DNA from: Vicingaceae bacterium
Lineage (GTDB): Bacteria; Bacteroidota; Bacteroidia; Flavobacteriales_E; Vicingaceae
Length of the DNA stretch: 64,000 nucleotides
Assembly (NCBI GenBank): GCA_026003395.1
Contig: BPHE01000011.1
Span: 1 to 64,000 of the forward strand
Direction: 5' to 3'
Shown here: positions 41,631 to 49,500 of the stretch, piece after piece
Layout: every line of letters begins with the position of its first letter
Position numbering within the stretch: position 1 is the stretch's first letter
Program-made: the position numbers and the translations under genes
Notes under the pieces: model-generated
Told to the model about the DNA's origin: nothing
What the model saw: the letters and a program-made list of their open reading frames with translations, nothing else
The model's database searches: none

Positions 41631-42555
41631 GATAGTTTTGTTTTAATACCACTTTTTCTTCGTCTACTTCAAGTATTGCTGAGTGACCGAGTATCAATGC
41701 CACATTTTCAAATGTGTGACCTGCCGGAAATCCGGGTGCCACAGGAATATTTTTTTCCTTCACATAACCAAATATAATTTCTTCGGATTCCTGTCCAAAA
41801 GGAATTTCATTGTCTTTCATAGAAGTAAAACCTCCGATGATGAGTCCCTGCAACCGATCCAATTGACCGCTACGGTATAAGTTGTTCATCATTCTATCAA
41901 TATGATAAAGGTACTCATCCAAATCTTCCAAAAACAAAATCATGTCCATCGGAGGTAATTGTGAGGGCGTTCCACTCAACGAATACAAAATGGATAAATT
42001 GCCTCCGGCTATCATCGCTTCTGCTTTGCCCGGTTTGGCGTATGGTTTCAACGAATCAGGAATCTTGTATTGAATTTCAAGGGTTTCACCAAATAATGCT
42101 CTTCGCAAACTTTCTGTGGAATTTTGATGGGTTCCCAGGTAAATTTGAATGGGCATGCATGCATGAATAGTAGCTACCCCGCAGTTGGTCAATATATGGG
42201 AATGCAATACGGTAACATCACTAAATCCGACAATCCACTTAGGACGATCGCGAAATTTTGAAAAGTCGACCAAATCAATCATTCGGGCTGTGCCGTATCC
42301 TCCCCGGCCGCAAACAATGGCCTTGACGTCAGGGTCATCCAATGCTTCTTGAAAATCACGTGAACGGAAATGATCGTCGCCCGCAAACTGATTGTATTGC
42401 GCATCGATAGTTTTGCCTGTTTTCACATTTAAACCCCAGCTTTCAAACAATGCTATCGATGGCTTTAATTCTTCATAGGAAATCTTACGTGCCGTAGACA
42501 ATATTTTGATTGTGTCCCCCGGTTTTAAAAAGGGAGGAATGACAGGAAATTTCAA
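41617..42555 (-). CDS. ldcA: LD-carboxypeptidase, S66 family
   Basis: A 312-residue serine peptidase that trims the terminal D-alanine from L,D-tetrapeptides in murein recycling. The nucleophile is Ser112 in IVGFSDVTVL; GRGGYGTARMI precedes it, MILFLEDLDEYLYHIDRMM carries the catalytic Glu, and PVAPGFPAGHTFEN the catalytic His. No signal peptide, so cytosolic as in LdcA. Only a TTG start is available near the family N-terminus. It follows frr by 14 bases. Confidence 0.85.
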   Translation of the reverse strand: MKFPVIPPFLKPGDTIKILSTARKISYEELKPSIALFESWGLNVKTGKTIDAQYNQFAGDDHFRSRDFQEALDDPDVKAIVCGRGGYGTARMIDLVDFSKFRDRPKWIVGFSDVTVLHSHILTNCGVATIHACMPIQIYLGTHQNSTESLRRALFGETLEIQYKIPDSLKPYAKPGKAEAMIAGGNLSILYSLSGTPSQLPPMDMILFLEDLDEYLYHIDRMMNNLYRSGQLDRLQGLIIGGFTSMKDNEIPFGQESEEIIFGYVKEKNIPVAPGFPAGHTFENVALILGHSAILEVDEEKVVLKQNYHGHS

Positions 42556-42569
42556 TGTACCGTTTATTT

Positions 42570-43136
42570 TTATACGGTTAATATCTCTTTTTCTTTTATT
42601 TCTATCAGTTTATCTACCTTGGCAATAAATTCATCTGTCAATTTTTGTACATTTTCTTCGGCATCTTTGCATAGATCTTCAGGCAGCCCTTCTTTTTGCA
42701 TTTTTTTTATTTCATCGTTGGCTTCCTTACGGGCATTGCGGATAGCTATTTTAGCATGTTCGCCCTCTGCCTTGGCTTGTTTGACCAACTGTTTACGTCT
42801 TTCTTCAGTCAATGGTGGAATATTCAAAATCACCACTTCGCCGTTGTTTTGAGGGGTTAACCCTATGTTGGAATTAAGAATGGCTTTTTGAATGGGTTCC
42901 AGCATTTTCTTTTCCCATGGCTGAATCATGATGGTTCGTGCATCGGGCGTATTGATGTTTGACACTTGATTCAATGGTGTCATGGCTCCATAATATTCCA
43001 CCAGAATCCCGTCCAACATCATGGGATTGGCTTTTCCTGCACGAATTTTCACCAGCTCGTGTTGAAGGTGCTGTATGGCTTTTTCCATTTGTTCTTTGGC
43101 CGCTTCAATAATAATATCTAAATCTTCCATAGTCAT
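42570..43136 (-). CDS. frr: Ribosome recycling factor
   Basis: A 188-residue factor that, with EF-G, splits the ribosome after termination. The usual marks are HLQHELVKIRAGKANPMMLDGI, YYGAMTPLNQVSNINTPDART, IMIQPWEKKMLEPIQKAI, PPLTEERRKQLVKQAK and the C-terminal helix DEFIAKVDKLIEIKEKEIL. The ATG at 43136 gives normal length; earlier in-frame codons do not. pyrH, its common neighbour, is not adjacent here. Confidence 0.94.
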   Translation of the reverse strand: MTMEDLDIIIEAAKEQMEKAIQHLQHELVKIRAGKANPMMLDGILVEYYGAMTPLNQVSNINTPDARTIMIQPWEKKMLEPIQKAILNSNIGLTPQNNGEVVILNIPPLTEERRKQLVKQAKAEGEHAKIAIRNARKEANDEIKKMQKEGLPEDLCKDAEENVQKLTDEFIAKVDKLIEIKEKEILTV

Positions 43137-43238
43137 AGAATTTTGCGGGCTAAAATACAACTTTTATATCAATTTTCGGCATTCTTCCGTTTAGATTATC
43201 ACTTAAAAAAAATTTATGATATTTGTAAAAAAATAAAA

Positions 43239-43604
43239 GTGAACGGCAGGTCTTTGTTAATCATGTTTTTTTGTTTCACACTTGTGTCTTGTTATTACGA
43301 CAAGGAAGAGTATCTATACCCCGACGATTTTGCAAATATATGCGACACTACCAATACTACCTATACAAAAGACATTGCTCCCATAATCGACCAATACTGT
43401 GTTTCTTGTCATGGAACGTCTTCTCCAAAAGCCGGCATTTCGTTAACCTCCTACAACGAGGTCAAATCGGTGGCACAAAGTGGCAAGCTCAAAGGGGTGA
43501 TCAACGGTGAGCCGGGATATTCGAAGATGCCTCCTTCCGGACTGTTGGACGAATGCAAGAGAAATAAAATCAACAACTGGATCAATCAAAACATGCCACA
43601 ATAG
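43239..43604 (+). CDS. Mono-haem cytochrome-like lipoprotein
   Basis: A 121-residue exported protein. From the GTG at 43239 the leader RSLLIMFFCFTLVSC has a fair lipobox. The body has one haem-attachment motif, CVSCH, in DIAPIIDQYCVSCHGTSSPKAG, and a possible methionine ligand in GYSKMPPSG. This DI.PI...YC..CH...P.AG layout matches small c-type domains common in Bacteroidota. A start at the ATG at 43263 is also possible. It forms a set with the di-haem protein 20 bases downstream. Electron partner unknown. Confidence 0.75.
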   Translation: MNGRSLLIMFFCFTLVSCYYDKEEYLYPDDFANICDTTNTTYTKDIAPIIDQYCVSCHGTSSPKAGISLTSYNEVKSVAQSGKLKGVINGEPGYSKMPPSGLLDECKRNKINNWINQNMPQ

Positions 43605-43623
43605 TTGTTAATTTCAATTTGTT

Positions 43624-44301
43624 ATGAAGCAAAAAAAATCAATTACATTAATTTCCTCATTAGCATTGACCATAATTTTTCTAAATATCCAGGGGTGCAA
43701 ACATCATCCTGTGATAGAACCTAAAGAACATTGCTTCAAAACCGAAGTTTTGCCCATATTTCTTCAAAATTGTACCAACTCGGGTTGTCATAATTCGATT
43801 GATAAAGCCGAGGGTTATGATTTTACCCATTATGACGGGATTCTTCAAGGTCTAAAACCTTATGACCCGGAAGATAGCAAAATCTACAAATACATCAATA
43901 AAACCGATGAAGATAAGATGCCTCCGGACCCCTACCCTCCACTAACAAGCGAGCAAAAACTCATTATCTATGAATGGATTGCTGCCGGAGCAAAAAATGA
44001 CCCTAATTGCGATACCGCTCAAACTGTCGATTGCGATACAACTGCCATAAGTTATTCACAGGATCTCGTGCCTATTCTCAATCAATATTGCGTTAGTTGC
44101 CATACAACATCAAGCCCTTCAGGAGGAGTTGCCCTTGATAATTATTCGTCTGTAAAAACTGTTGCCGACAATGGCCGGTTGTATGGAAGCATTGCGCGCT
44201 TGCCCGGCTACGTTCCGATGCCTTACGGACAAGGTCCGCTCGATTCATGTATTGTCATTAAGTTTGACGCCTGGATAAAAGCCGGAGCGCCTAACAATTA
44301 A
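43624..44301 (+). CDS. Di-haem cytochrome-like lipoprotein with a CX4CH motif
   Basis: A 225-residue lipoprotein (lipobox NIQGC). It has two cytochrome-c-like units. The first has the longer haem motif CTNSGCH in EVLPIFLQNCTNSGCHNS with DKMPPDPYPP as a likely Met-ligand loop; the second has the regular CVSCH in DLVPILNQYCVSCHTTSSP, with VPMPYGQGP. The second unit closely resembles the single unit of the neighbour upstream, suggesting duplication. Adjacent DUF5777 and YceI genes suggest a periplasmic redox set. Confidence 0.75.
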   Translation: MKQKKSITLISSLALTIIFLNIQGCKHHPVIEPKEHCFKTEVLPIFLQNCTNSGCHNSIDKAEGYDFTHYDGILQGLKPYDPEDSKIYKYINKTDEDKMPPDPYPPLTSEQKLIIYEWIAAGAKNDPNCDTAQTVDCDTTAISYSQDLVPILNQYCVSCHTTSSPSGGVALDNYSSVKTVADNGRLYGSIARLPGYVPMPYGQGPLDSCIVIKFDAWIKAGAPNN

Positions 44302-44312
44302 TTTGTAAATGT

Positions 44313-45206
44313 ATGAAAAATTTGATGATGCTTATTTTTTTATTGACTTTTTCCTTGCTGTCGACGGCTCAAGAGGATGATCTTTTGAACGAATTGATGA
44401 ACGAAGTAAAAGACGAAGTTTCAAAAAAAGAAATAACCAAAGCTACATTTAAATCAACCCGCATCATCACAGCTCACTCTGTGGAAATGCCTGCCCATGG
44501 AGTGTTGGAATTTCGCATTTCCCATCGTTTTGGTGCTATCAACAGCGGACCTTATAATTTTTTCGGATTAGATCAATCTTTCATTCGCCTGGCACTCGAA
44601 TACGGATTTTTTAAATGGGCTGCTGTCGGCATTGGCCGAAGCTCGTTTGAAAAAACCGTTGACGGATATCTAAAATTTAAATTGCTTCCTCAAAGCAATC
44701 AAGTGCCTGTTTCGATCGTATGGCTTTCGACCATGGACATCAACACCCTCAAATGGGAAAATCCTGAACGTAAGAATTACTTCTCATCACGCTTGGCATA
44801 CAATCACCAAATTTTGATCGCCCGGAAATTTAATGAACAATTTTCCTTGCAAATTATGCCCACGCTCACCCATAAAAACCTTGTTACCCTCAACAAAGAC
44901 AAAAATGATATTTTTTCTCTGGGTACCGGCGGTAGAATAAAACTAACCAAACGCACCTCGTTCAATTGGGAGTATTTTTATGTGTTCCCCAATCAAATTT
45001 TTTCTTATACATACAATCCTCATTATATTGCCATTGGTTTTGACATCGAAACAGGAGGGCATGTTTTTCAACTGCAATTTACCAATTCGGTGGGAATGAT
45101 CGAGCGTCATTTCATCACACAAACACAAGACAGTTTCTTTCATGGTGGCATACATTTTGGTTTTAATATCTCCAGAGTATTCACAATTAAAAACTATAAC
45201 AAATGA
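44313..45206 (+). CDS. DUF5777-family beta-barrel protein
   Basis: A 297-residue exported protein: signal peptide (LMMLIFLLTFSLLSTAQ), an acidic linker (EDDLLNELMNEVKDEVSKKE), then beta-strand-rich sequence with the segment STRIITAHSVEMPAHGVLEFRISHRFG typical of DUF5777, ending in a strand with FNISRVFTI. It is probably an outer-membrane barrel. It starts 11 bases after the di-haem gene and overlaps the yceI gene by four bases. Role unknown, though its neighbours point to redox or small-molecule handling. Confidence 0.75.
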   Translation: MKNLMMLIFLLTFSLLSTAQEDDLLNELMNEVKDEVSKKEITKATFKSTRIITAHSVEMPAHGVLEFRISHRFGAINSGPYNFFGLDQSFIRLALEYGFFKWAAVGIGRSSFEKTVDGYLKFKLLPQSNQVPVSIVWLSTMDINTLKWENPERKNYFSSRLAYNHQILIARKFNEQFSLQIMPTLTHKNLVTLNKDKNDIFSLGTGGRIKLTKRTSFNWEYFYVFPNQIFSYTYNPHYIAIGFDIETGGHVFQLQFTNSVGMIERHFITQTQDSFFHGGIHFGFNISRVFTIKNYNK

Positions 45207-45751
45207 AAACCATTTTAAAAACATACATTCTTTTGCCTGTTTTCCTGATTTCAACCATTCAGGCGCAAACCTTAAAAACCGATTCCACTTATGTGCGTTT
45301 TTTTTCTGAAGCCCCGCTCGAAAATATCGAAGCCGATAATAAGCTATCCAAAGGCATTATCAATCTTGAGAAAAAAGAAATTGCATTTGTCGTTCCCATC
45401 AAAGGATTTCATTTTGAAAAGGCCCTGATGGAAGAACATTTCAACGAAAACTACATGGAAAGCGACAAATACCCACTGGCTACATTCAAGGGCAGCTTCG
45501 ACCATCTTCCCGAATTAAAGCAAGGCGTTCCTGTAGAAGTAGTTTTTAAAGGAAAACTTACTATTCATGGTGTGGAAAAAGACAGAGAAATTCCTGCGAA
45601 ACTTACCTTATTGCCCGGAGGACTAATCATTGGAGAAACCAAATTTATGGTAAAAACCGCCGACCACAACATTGAAATACCAAAACTGGTGGTCAAAAAC
45701 ATAGCCGAAGAAATCGAAGTGACCGTAAAGGCCTACTTCAGCAAGAAATGA
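45203..45751 (+). CDS. YceI-family lipid-binding-type protein
   Basis: A 182-residue exported protein with a signal peptide (ILLPVFLISTIQAQ) and a YceI lipocalin-like barrel: STYVRFFSEAPLENIEADN, GIINLEKKEIAFVVPIKGFHFEKALMEEHFNENYMES, YPLATFKGSF, FKGKLTIHGVEKD, PAKLTLLPGG, and a closing ITVEVKA-like strand. YceI proteins bind isoprenoid quinones or lipids, which would suit the haem proteins in the same operon. The link is inferred. Confidence 0.88.
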   Translation: MKTILKTYILLPVFLISTIQAQTLKTDSTYVRFFSEAPLENIEADNKLSKGIINLEKKEIAFVVPIKGFHFEKALMEEHFNENYMESDKYPLATFKGSFDHLPELKQGVPVEVVFKGKLTIHGVEKDREIPAKLTLLPGGLIIGETKFMVKTADHNIEIPKLVVKNIAEEIEVTVKAYFSKK

Positions 45752-45851
45752 TTTTTTTATTTTGATTGTGTAAACCGACGTATTTACAGCTGAATCTTAT
45801 CAATCTATTATTCACAACTTCACATAAAAAGTTTTAATTTCTTTAATTTTT

Positions 45852-45881
45852 TTTGCAAAAAATATCATTTTTATATTTTCG
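45852..45881 (+). promoter_or_regulatory. Candidate promoter of the restriction-modification island
   Basis: TTTG at 45852-45855 and TATTTTCG at 45874-45881 are separated by 18 bases, fitting the Bacteroidota pattern with one mismatch. It precedes the mod gene by 70 bases in a 200-base AT-rich gap. Confidence 0.4.
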
Positions 45882-45951
45882 TGAAAAATTAGTTGTGCAT
45901 ATTCATCGAATAAATTATCATTGTAAACAGTTTTAATAACTACAGGAATTT

Positions 45952-47385
45952 ATGAACTTGAAAGAACAAAAATTTTACAAAACATTGCAAGATGTATTCA
46001 TTGGAGCCAAAATTGAAGGCACCGGCGGCTTTGTCAATTTGATGAGAATAAAGTCAAACTATTATCGGAAAATAGAACAGCTGCTGAAAGATGATATAAA
46101 CAAAGCATTGCGGCAATATCCCGCTTTTCGGGAAGAACTGTTCGATAAGCTTTATTCGTTTTTCAGCCGCTATTTTTCAAGCAATGGTTCAATTTATTAC
46201 AATCAAACACCTTTTCACAACAATATTTACGAAAGGGTCTATACCAACGAAAAAGATGTTGTCTTGTTTTGGAAAACACAGATGCTCTATTATGTTAAAA
46301 CCGACCGCATTTTCAGAAGTTTGGAAATTGAGTCCGATGGATTTAAGTTTTTCTTTGATGTCTCAAAATTGGAGCATAAAAAAGCCAATGAAAGACGCAA
46401 CTTGATTTATGAATTAAAAGAAGTTAAGCCCGGCGGTATTGTGGTTTTTGATGTACTTTATTCGGAAAAGGGAAGAGTTACCAAAACGGATGATATACTC
46501 AAAGCACTTAAAAAACAAAATACGCAAATGGATGAAGAGCAACTGGAACGTGCTTTCCGGATATTTGAGCGCCAAAGCGAAGTGGACTTTTTCATCAACA
46601 AAAACGCCAAGGCATTTTTGCAGGAGCAGTTTAAGTTATGGAGTTATCAATACTTTTGGGAGGGGGCAAAAGAATGGACCGCAGACAGAGTCAATCAGCT
46701 GCAAATCCTCAAAGACATTGCATATAAAGTTATTGACTTCATTGGGCAGTTTGAAGACGAACTGGTAAAGATATGGAACAAGCCGAAGTTTGTAAAAAAC
46801 GCCCATTATGTGATTTCTCTAGACAGAATAGGGGATATTGGTTTGATAGAGAAACTTCTGTCACACGAAGGCATACAAGAGCAAAGTAAAGAATGGCAGT
46901 ACTTGGGCTTTGTAGATGATGCCTTCAAGGTAGAAGAGGTTTTTGAAACAGATTTGATGGGCAAGAAACTTTCGGATAAATACAAACATCTTCCCATTGA
47001 TACCAAGTATTTCAAAGATTTAGAATTGGAAATTTTAAGTTTATTTGATGATTTAGATAAGGCATTGGATGGCCGATTGATAAAAAGCGATAATTATCAG
47101 GCACTAAATACCATTCTGCCGAAATTCAAAGAAAAAGTGCAGACAATTTATATTGATCCACCGTTTAATTTGGACAGCAGTGACCAATTTTTATACCGCA
47201 CAAATTATAAAGATGCCAACTGGGCAACATTGCTGGAAAACCGATTACGTATTGCCAAAGAATGGCTGAATGAAAGAGGTAGTATTTTTGTTAGGTGTGA
47301 TTATAATGGCAATTGGATTGTGAGATGTTTGATGGATGAGATTTTTGGAAGGGAGAATTTTAGGAATGAGATTGTAATCAGATAG
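45952..47385 (+). CDS. mod: Type III-like DNA methyltransferase Mod, N-terminal fragment
   Basis: The first 477 residues of a DNA adenine methyltransferase. About 395 residues of helical, charged sequence without a known motif lead to TIYIDPPFNLDSSDQFLYRTNY, the catalytic motif IV (DPPF near residues 403-406), then LLENRLRIAKEWLNERGSIFVRCDYNG, typical of beta-class enzymes in which motif IV precedes motif I. The reading ends at a TAG at 47383, just after FRNEIVIR. The sequence goes on in other frames, so this is a broken gene or a consensus error. Intact, the protein would be about 810 residues. Confidence 0.82.
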   Translation: MNLKEQKFYKTLQDVFIGAKIEGTGGFVNLMRIKSNYYRKIEQLLKDDINKALRQYPAFREELFDKLYSFFSRYFSSNGSIYYNQTPFHNNIYERVYTNEKDVVLFWKTQMLYYVKTDRIFRSLEIESDGFKFFFDVSKLEHKKANERRNLIYELKEVKPGGIVVFDVLYSEKGRVTKTDDILKALKKQNTQMDEEQLERAFRIFERQSEVDFFINKNAKAFLQEQFKLWSYQYFWEGAKEWTADRVNQLQILKDIAYKVIDFIGQFEDELVKIWNKPKFVKNAHYVISLDRIGDIGLIEKLLSHEGIQEQSKEWQYLGFVDDAFKVEEVFETDLMGKKLSDKYKHLPIDTKYFKDLELEILSLFDDLDKALDGRLIKSDNYQALNTILPKFKEKVQTIYIDPPFNLDSSDQFLYRTNYKDANWATLLENRLRIAKEWLNERGSIFVRCDYNGNWIVRCLMDEIFGRENFRNEIVIR

Positions 47386-47714
47386 AACCAGAGCAAAGCA
47401 AAAAGTTGAGAGTCAATTCATCCAACAAACTGAGAGTTTATTTTTCTATTCTAAAGGAAGCAAGGTTTTATTAAATAGAAATTGAAAGGGAAAGAGAACC
47501 AGAATGGCATTCTTGTGACTTCATTCTTCCAAGGTCTGATGATCAAGCCAAGAATAATTTTGGGGAAAGAATATTACCCGCCAAAAGGTAGAAGACTGGG
47601 CTTTATTCCCAAAACAGAATAGACAAATTTTGAAAAAGCGGGGAAAATAATGAATAAATGAAAATTTAAGCTATATAGATTGCAGGGGAAATGTAATACA
47701 AGGGGTTCCTGAAA
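47386..47714 (+). pseudogene. Frame-scrambled centre of the mod gene
   Basis: No single frame is open, yet the expected Mod protein can be followed through all three. Frame from 47384: RTRAKQKVESQFIQQTESLF. From about 47475: IEREREPEWHSCDFILPRSD and NNFGERILP. From 47581: PKGRRLGFIPK. Then a piece reading INENLSYIDCRGNVIQGVPE before the last frame takes over near 47715. That is about six one- or two-base shifts in 330 bases, mostly beside short homopolymers. In beta-class methyltransferases this central region holds target recognition. The length (about 110 codons) matches an undamaged gene. Confidence 0.75.
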
Positions 47715-48383
47715 TTGTTATATGACACCGAACTCGTTGGTAATGAGTGGCTCGATATTTCTGGATATTCGCAAGCTCAACATTTCTCCACTGAAAATTC
47801 TGAAACTCTTCTAAAACGAGTTATTGAATCTGCTTCCAACGAAGGAGATTTAGTTTTAGACTTCTTCCTCGGCTCAGGCACGACAACAGCCGTAGCCCAC
47901 AAACTTGGCAGAAAGTGGATTGGCGTTGAGATGGGAGAACATTTTTATAGTGTGGTTTTACCAAGAATGAAAAAGGTTTTGGCGTATGACAAGTCTGGTA
48001 TTTCAAAAGAAGTTAAGGAATATCAGGGTGGTGGCTTCTTCAAATACTATGAACTTGAACAATACGAGGAAGCACTTGCCAATACGGTTTATGAAAATCA
48101 TGATATGTTTATTGCAGGAAATAAAAGTCCTTATGAGCAATATGTATTTTTAAAAGACGAAAAGATGCTCAATGCATTGGAAATAGATTATGAAAATAAC
48201 AAAGTAAAAGTGGATTTGGATAAACTTTATCCGAATATAGATATTGCAGAAACTTTGTCTAACTTAACCGGAAAGTGGATAAAGAAAATAAAAGATGCAG
48301 AAGTAGAGTTTGAAGACGGAACAAAAATCAATTTAAGAGACTTAGATTATAAGTTAATAAAACCGTTAATTTGGTGGGAGTGA
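47715..48383 (+). CDS. mod: Type III-like DNA methyltransferase Mod, C-terminal fragment
   Basis: The last 222 residues of Mod. DTELVGNEWLDISGYS, then FSTENSETLLKRVIESAS, then LVLDFFLGSGTTTAVAHKLGRKWIGVEMG give motifs X and I (FxGxG), the SAM-binding part. The remaining 130 residues form a Mod-type C-terminal region ending in LIWWE. The TTG at 47715 is only the first open codon in this frame, not a true start. The TrlF-like gene begins 37 bases on. Confidence 0.8.
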   Translation: MLYDTELVGNEWLDISGYSQAQHFSTENSETLLKRVIESASNEGDLVLDFFLGSGTTTAVAHKLGRKWIGVEMGEHFYSVVLPRMKKVLAYDKSGISKEVKEYQGGGFFKYYELEQYEEALANTVYENHDMFIAGNKSPYEQYVFLKDEKMLNALEIDYENNKVKVDLDKLYPNIDIAETLSNLTGKWIKKIKDAEVEFEDGTKINLRDLDYKLIKPLIWWE

Positions 48384-48420
48384 AAAGTGAATATGGGAAA
48401 AAAAGAATTTATACTATTCA

Positions 48421-49500
48421 ATGAACGGTGCAAACTGGGTAAAAGCAGATTTTCATTTGCATTCACCTTATGTACATTCTTTTACTTTACCTCCGGGTGC
48501 TGATTTAAGTGATATAGACAAGTTGGTCGATTTATACACAGAAAAATTAAAAGAAAGAGAGATTAAAATTGCTGCAATTACCGACTATCAGCAAATCAGA
48601 ATAGATTTTTTTGAAAAACTACAATCGAAGGCGGAACAAAATGGTATTTATATCTTTCCCGGTGTGGAACTGTCGGTAAACTACGGTAAAGGATTACATA
48701 TACTTTTAATTTTTGAATATAATCAAGATATAGATGGAATAAATGATTATATCAAAGCATTAGATCAAAACCCTCATGAAAATTTAATAAAAAATGATAG
48801 AAGTCATCGAGATATTAGTTTGCAGAAAGATTTAAAGTTAATTTTAGAAGAAATTAAATCCAAATTTAATTGTTTATTAATATATCCCCATCCGAATGAT
48901 AAAAACGGACTATTGAATTCCTTTCAGCCCAAAGAAGCTGCTGAGTTTTTAAAATATGCCGATGCAATTGAGTTTATTGATGAAAGAGATAAAAATAAAA
49001 TAATAAGTACAGGAGTGTTAGATAAATCATTTTTTACCAACCTCGCTGTTATTGAGAATACTGACCCAAAGTCATTCGATGAAATTGGTTCAAAGCAAAG
49101 AAAAAATCAAATCAGAACAACTTATTTAAAACTTAGTAGCGCTTCTATAAATGCTGTTAAACTTGCTTTACACGATCCGTCATTACGAGTGAGTATCTAT
49201 AACAAACCGGATGCAAAGAAAGACAAAATAGTATCTATAAGAATTAACGGCACATCTTTTTTAAAAAATGTTGAAGTACAATTTAATTCTGATTTAAATA
49301 CATTTATTGGTGGGCGTGGTGTAGGCAAATCGGCCATTTTAGAGGCAATTAGATATTGCCTTGATTTACCCGTTTACTCAGATAAAGAGTATAGAGAAAA
49401 TTTTGTAAAGAATGTAGTAGGAAGTGGTGGAGTTATTGAAATTGAAATTGAAAGATTTTTTGGCGATAAGGCATTAAACCAGATAAATTCAAAAGAGTGA
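48421..49500 (+). CDS. TrlF-like protein, N-terminal part: PHP domain and Walker A
   Basis: A 359-residue reading frame with a PHP phosphoesterase domain: KADFHLHSPY (His12, His14), AAITDYQQ, FPGVELSV (Glu83) and LLIYPHPNDKNG, most of a metal-ligand set. After about residue 270 an SMC/RecF-type ATPase begins: FLKNVEVQFNSDLNTFIGGRGVGKSAILEAIRY, with Walker A GGRGVGKS. It stops early at 49498. The next frame continues the same protein, so the gene is split by a frameshift. PHP plus AAA-like ATPase is the TrlF architecture, known from some restriction loci. Confidence 0.75.
   Translation: MNGANWVKADFHLHSPYVHSFTLPPGADLSDIDKLVDLYTEKLKEREIKIAAITDYQQIRIDFFEKLQSKAEQNGIYIFPGVELSVNYGKGLHILLIFEYNQDIDGINDYIKALDQNPHENLIKNDRSHRDISLQKDLKLILEEIKSKFNCLLIYPHPNDKNGLLNSFQPKEAAEFLKYADAIEFIDERDKNKIISTGVLDKSFFTNLAVIENTDPKSFDEIGSKQRKNQIRTTYLKLSSASINAVKLALHDPSLRVSIYNKPDAKKDKIVSIRINGTSFLKNVEVQFNSDLNTFIGGRGVGKSAILEAIRYCLDLPVYSDKEYRENFVKNVVGSGGVIEIEIERFFGDKALNQINSKE

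Noticed and set aside
47386-47714. Phase variation of mod by simple repeats
   Set aside because: Phase-variable mod genes carry one long mono- to pentanucleotide tract. No such tract is present; there are many separate small shifts.
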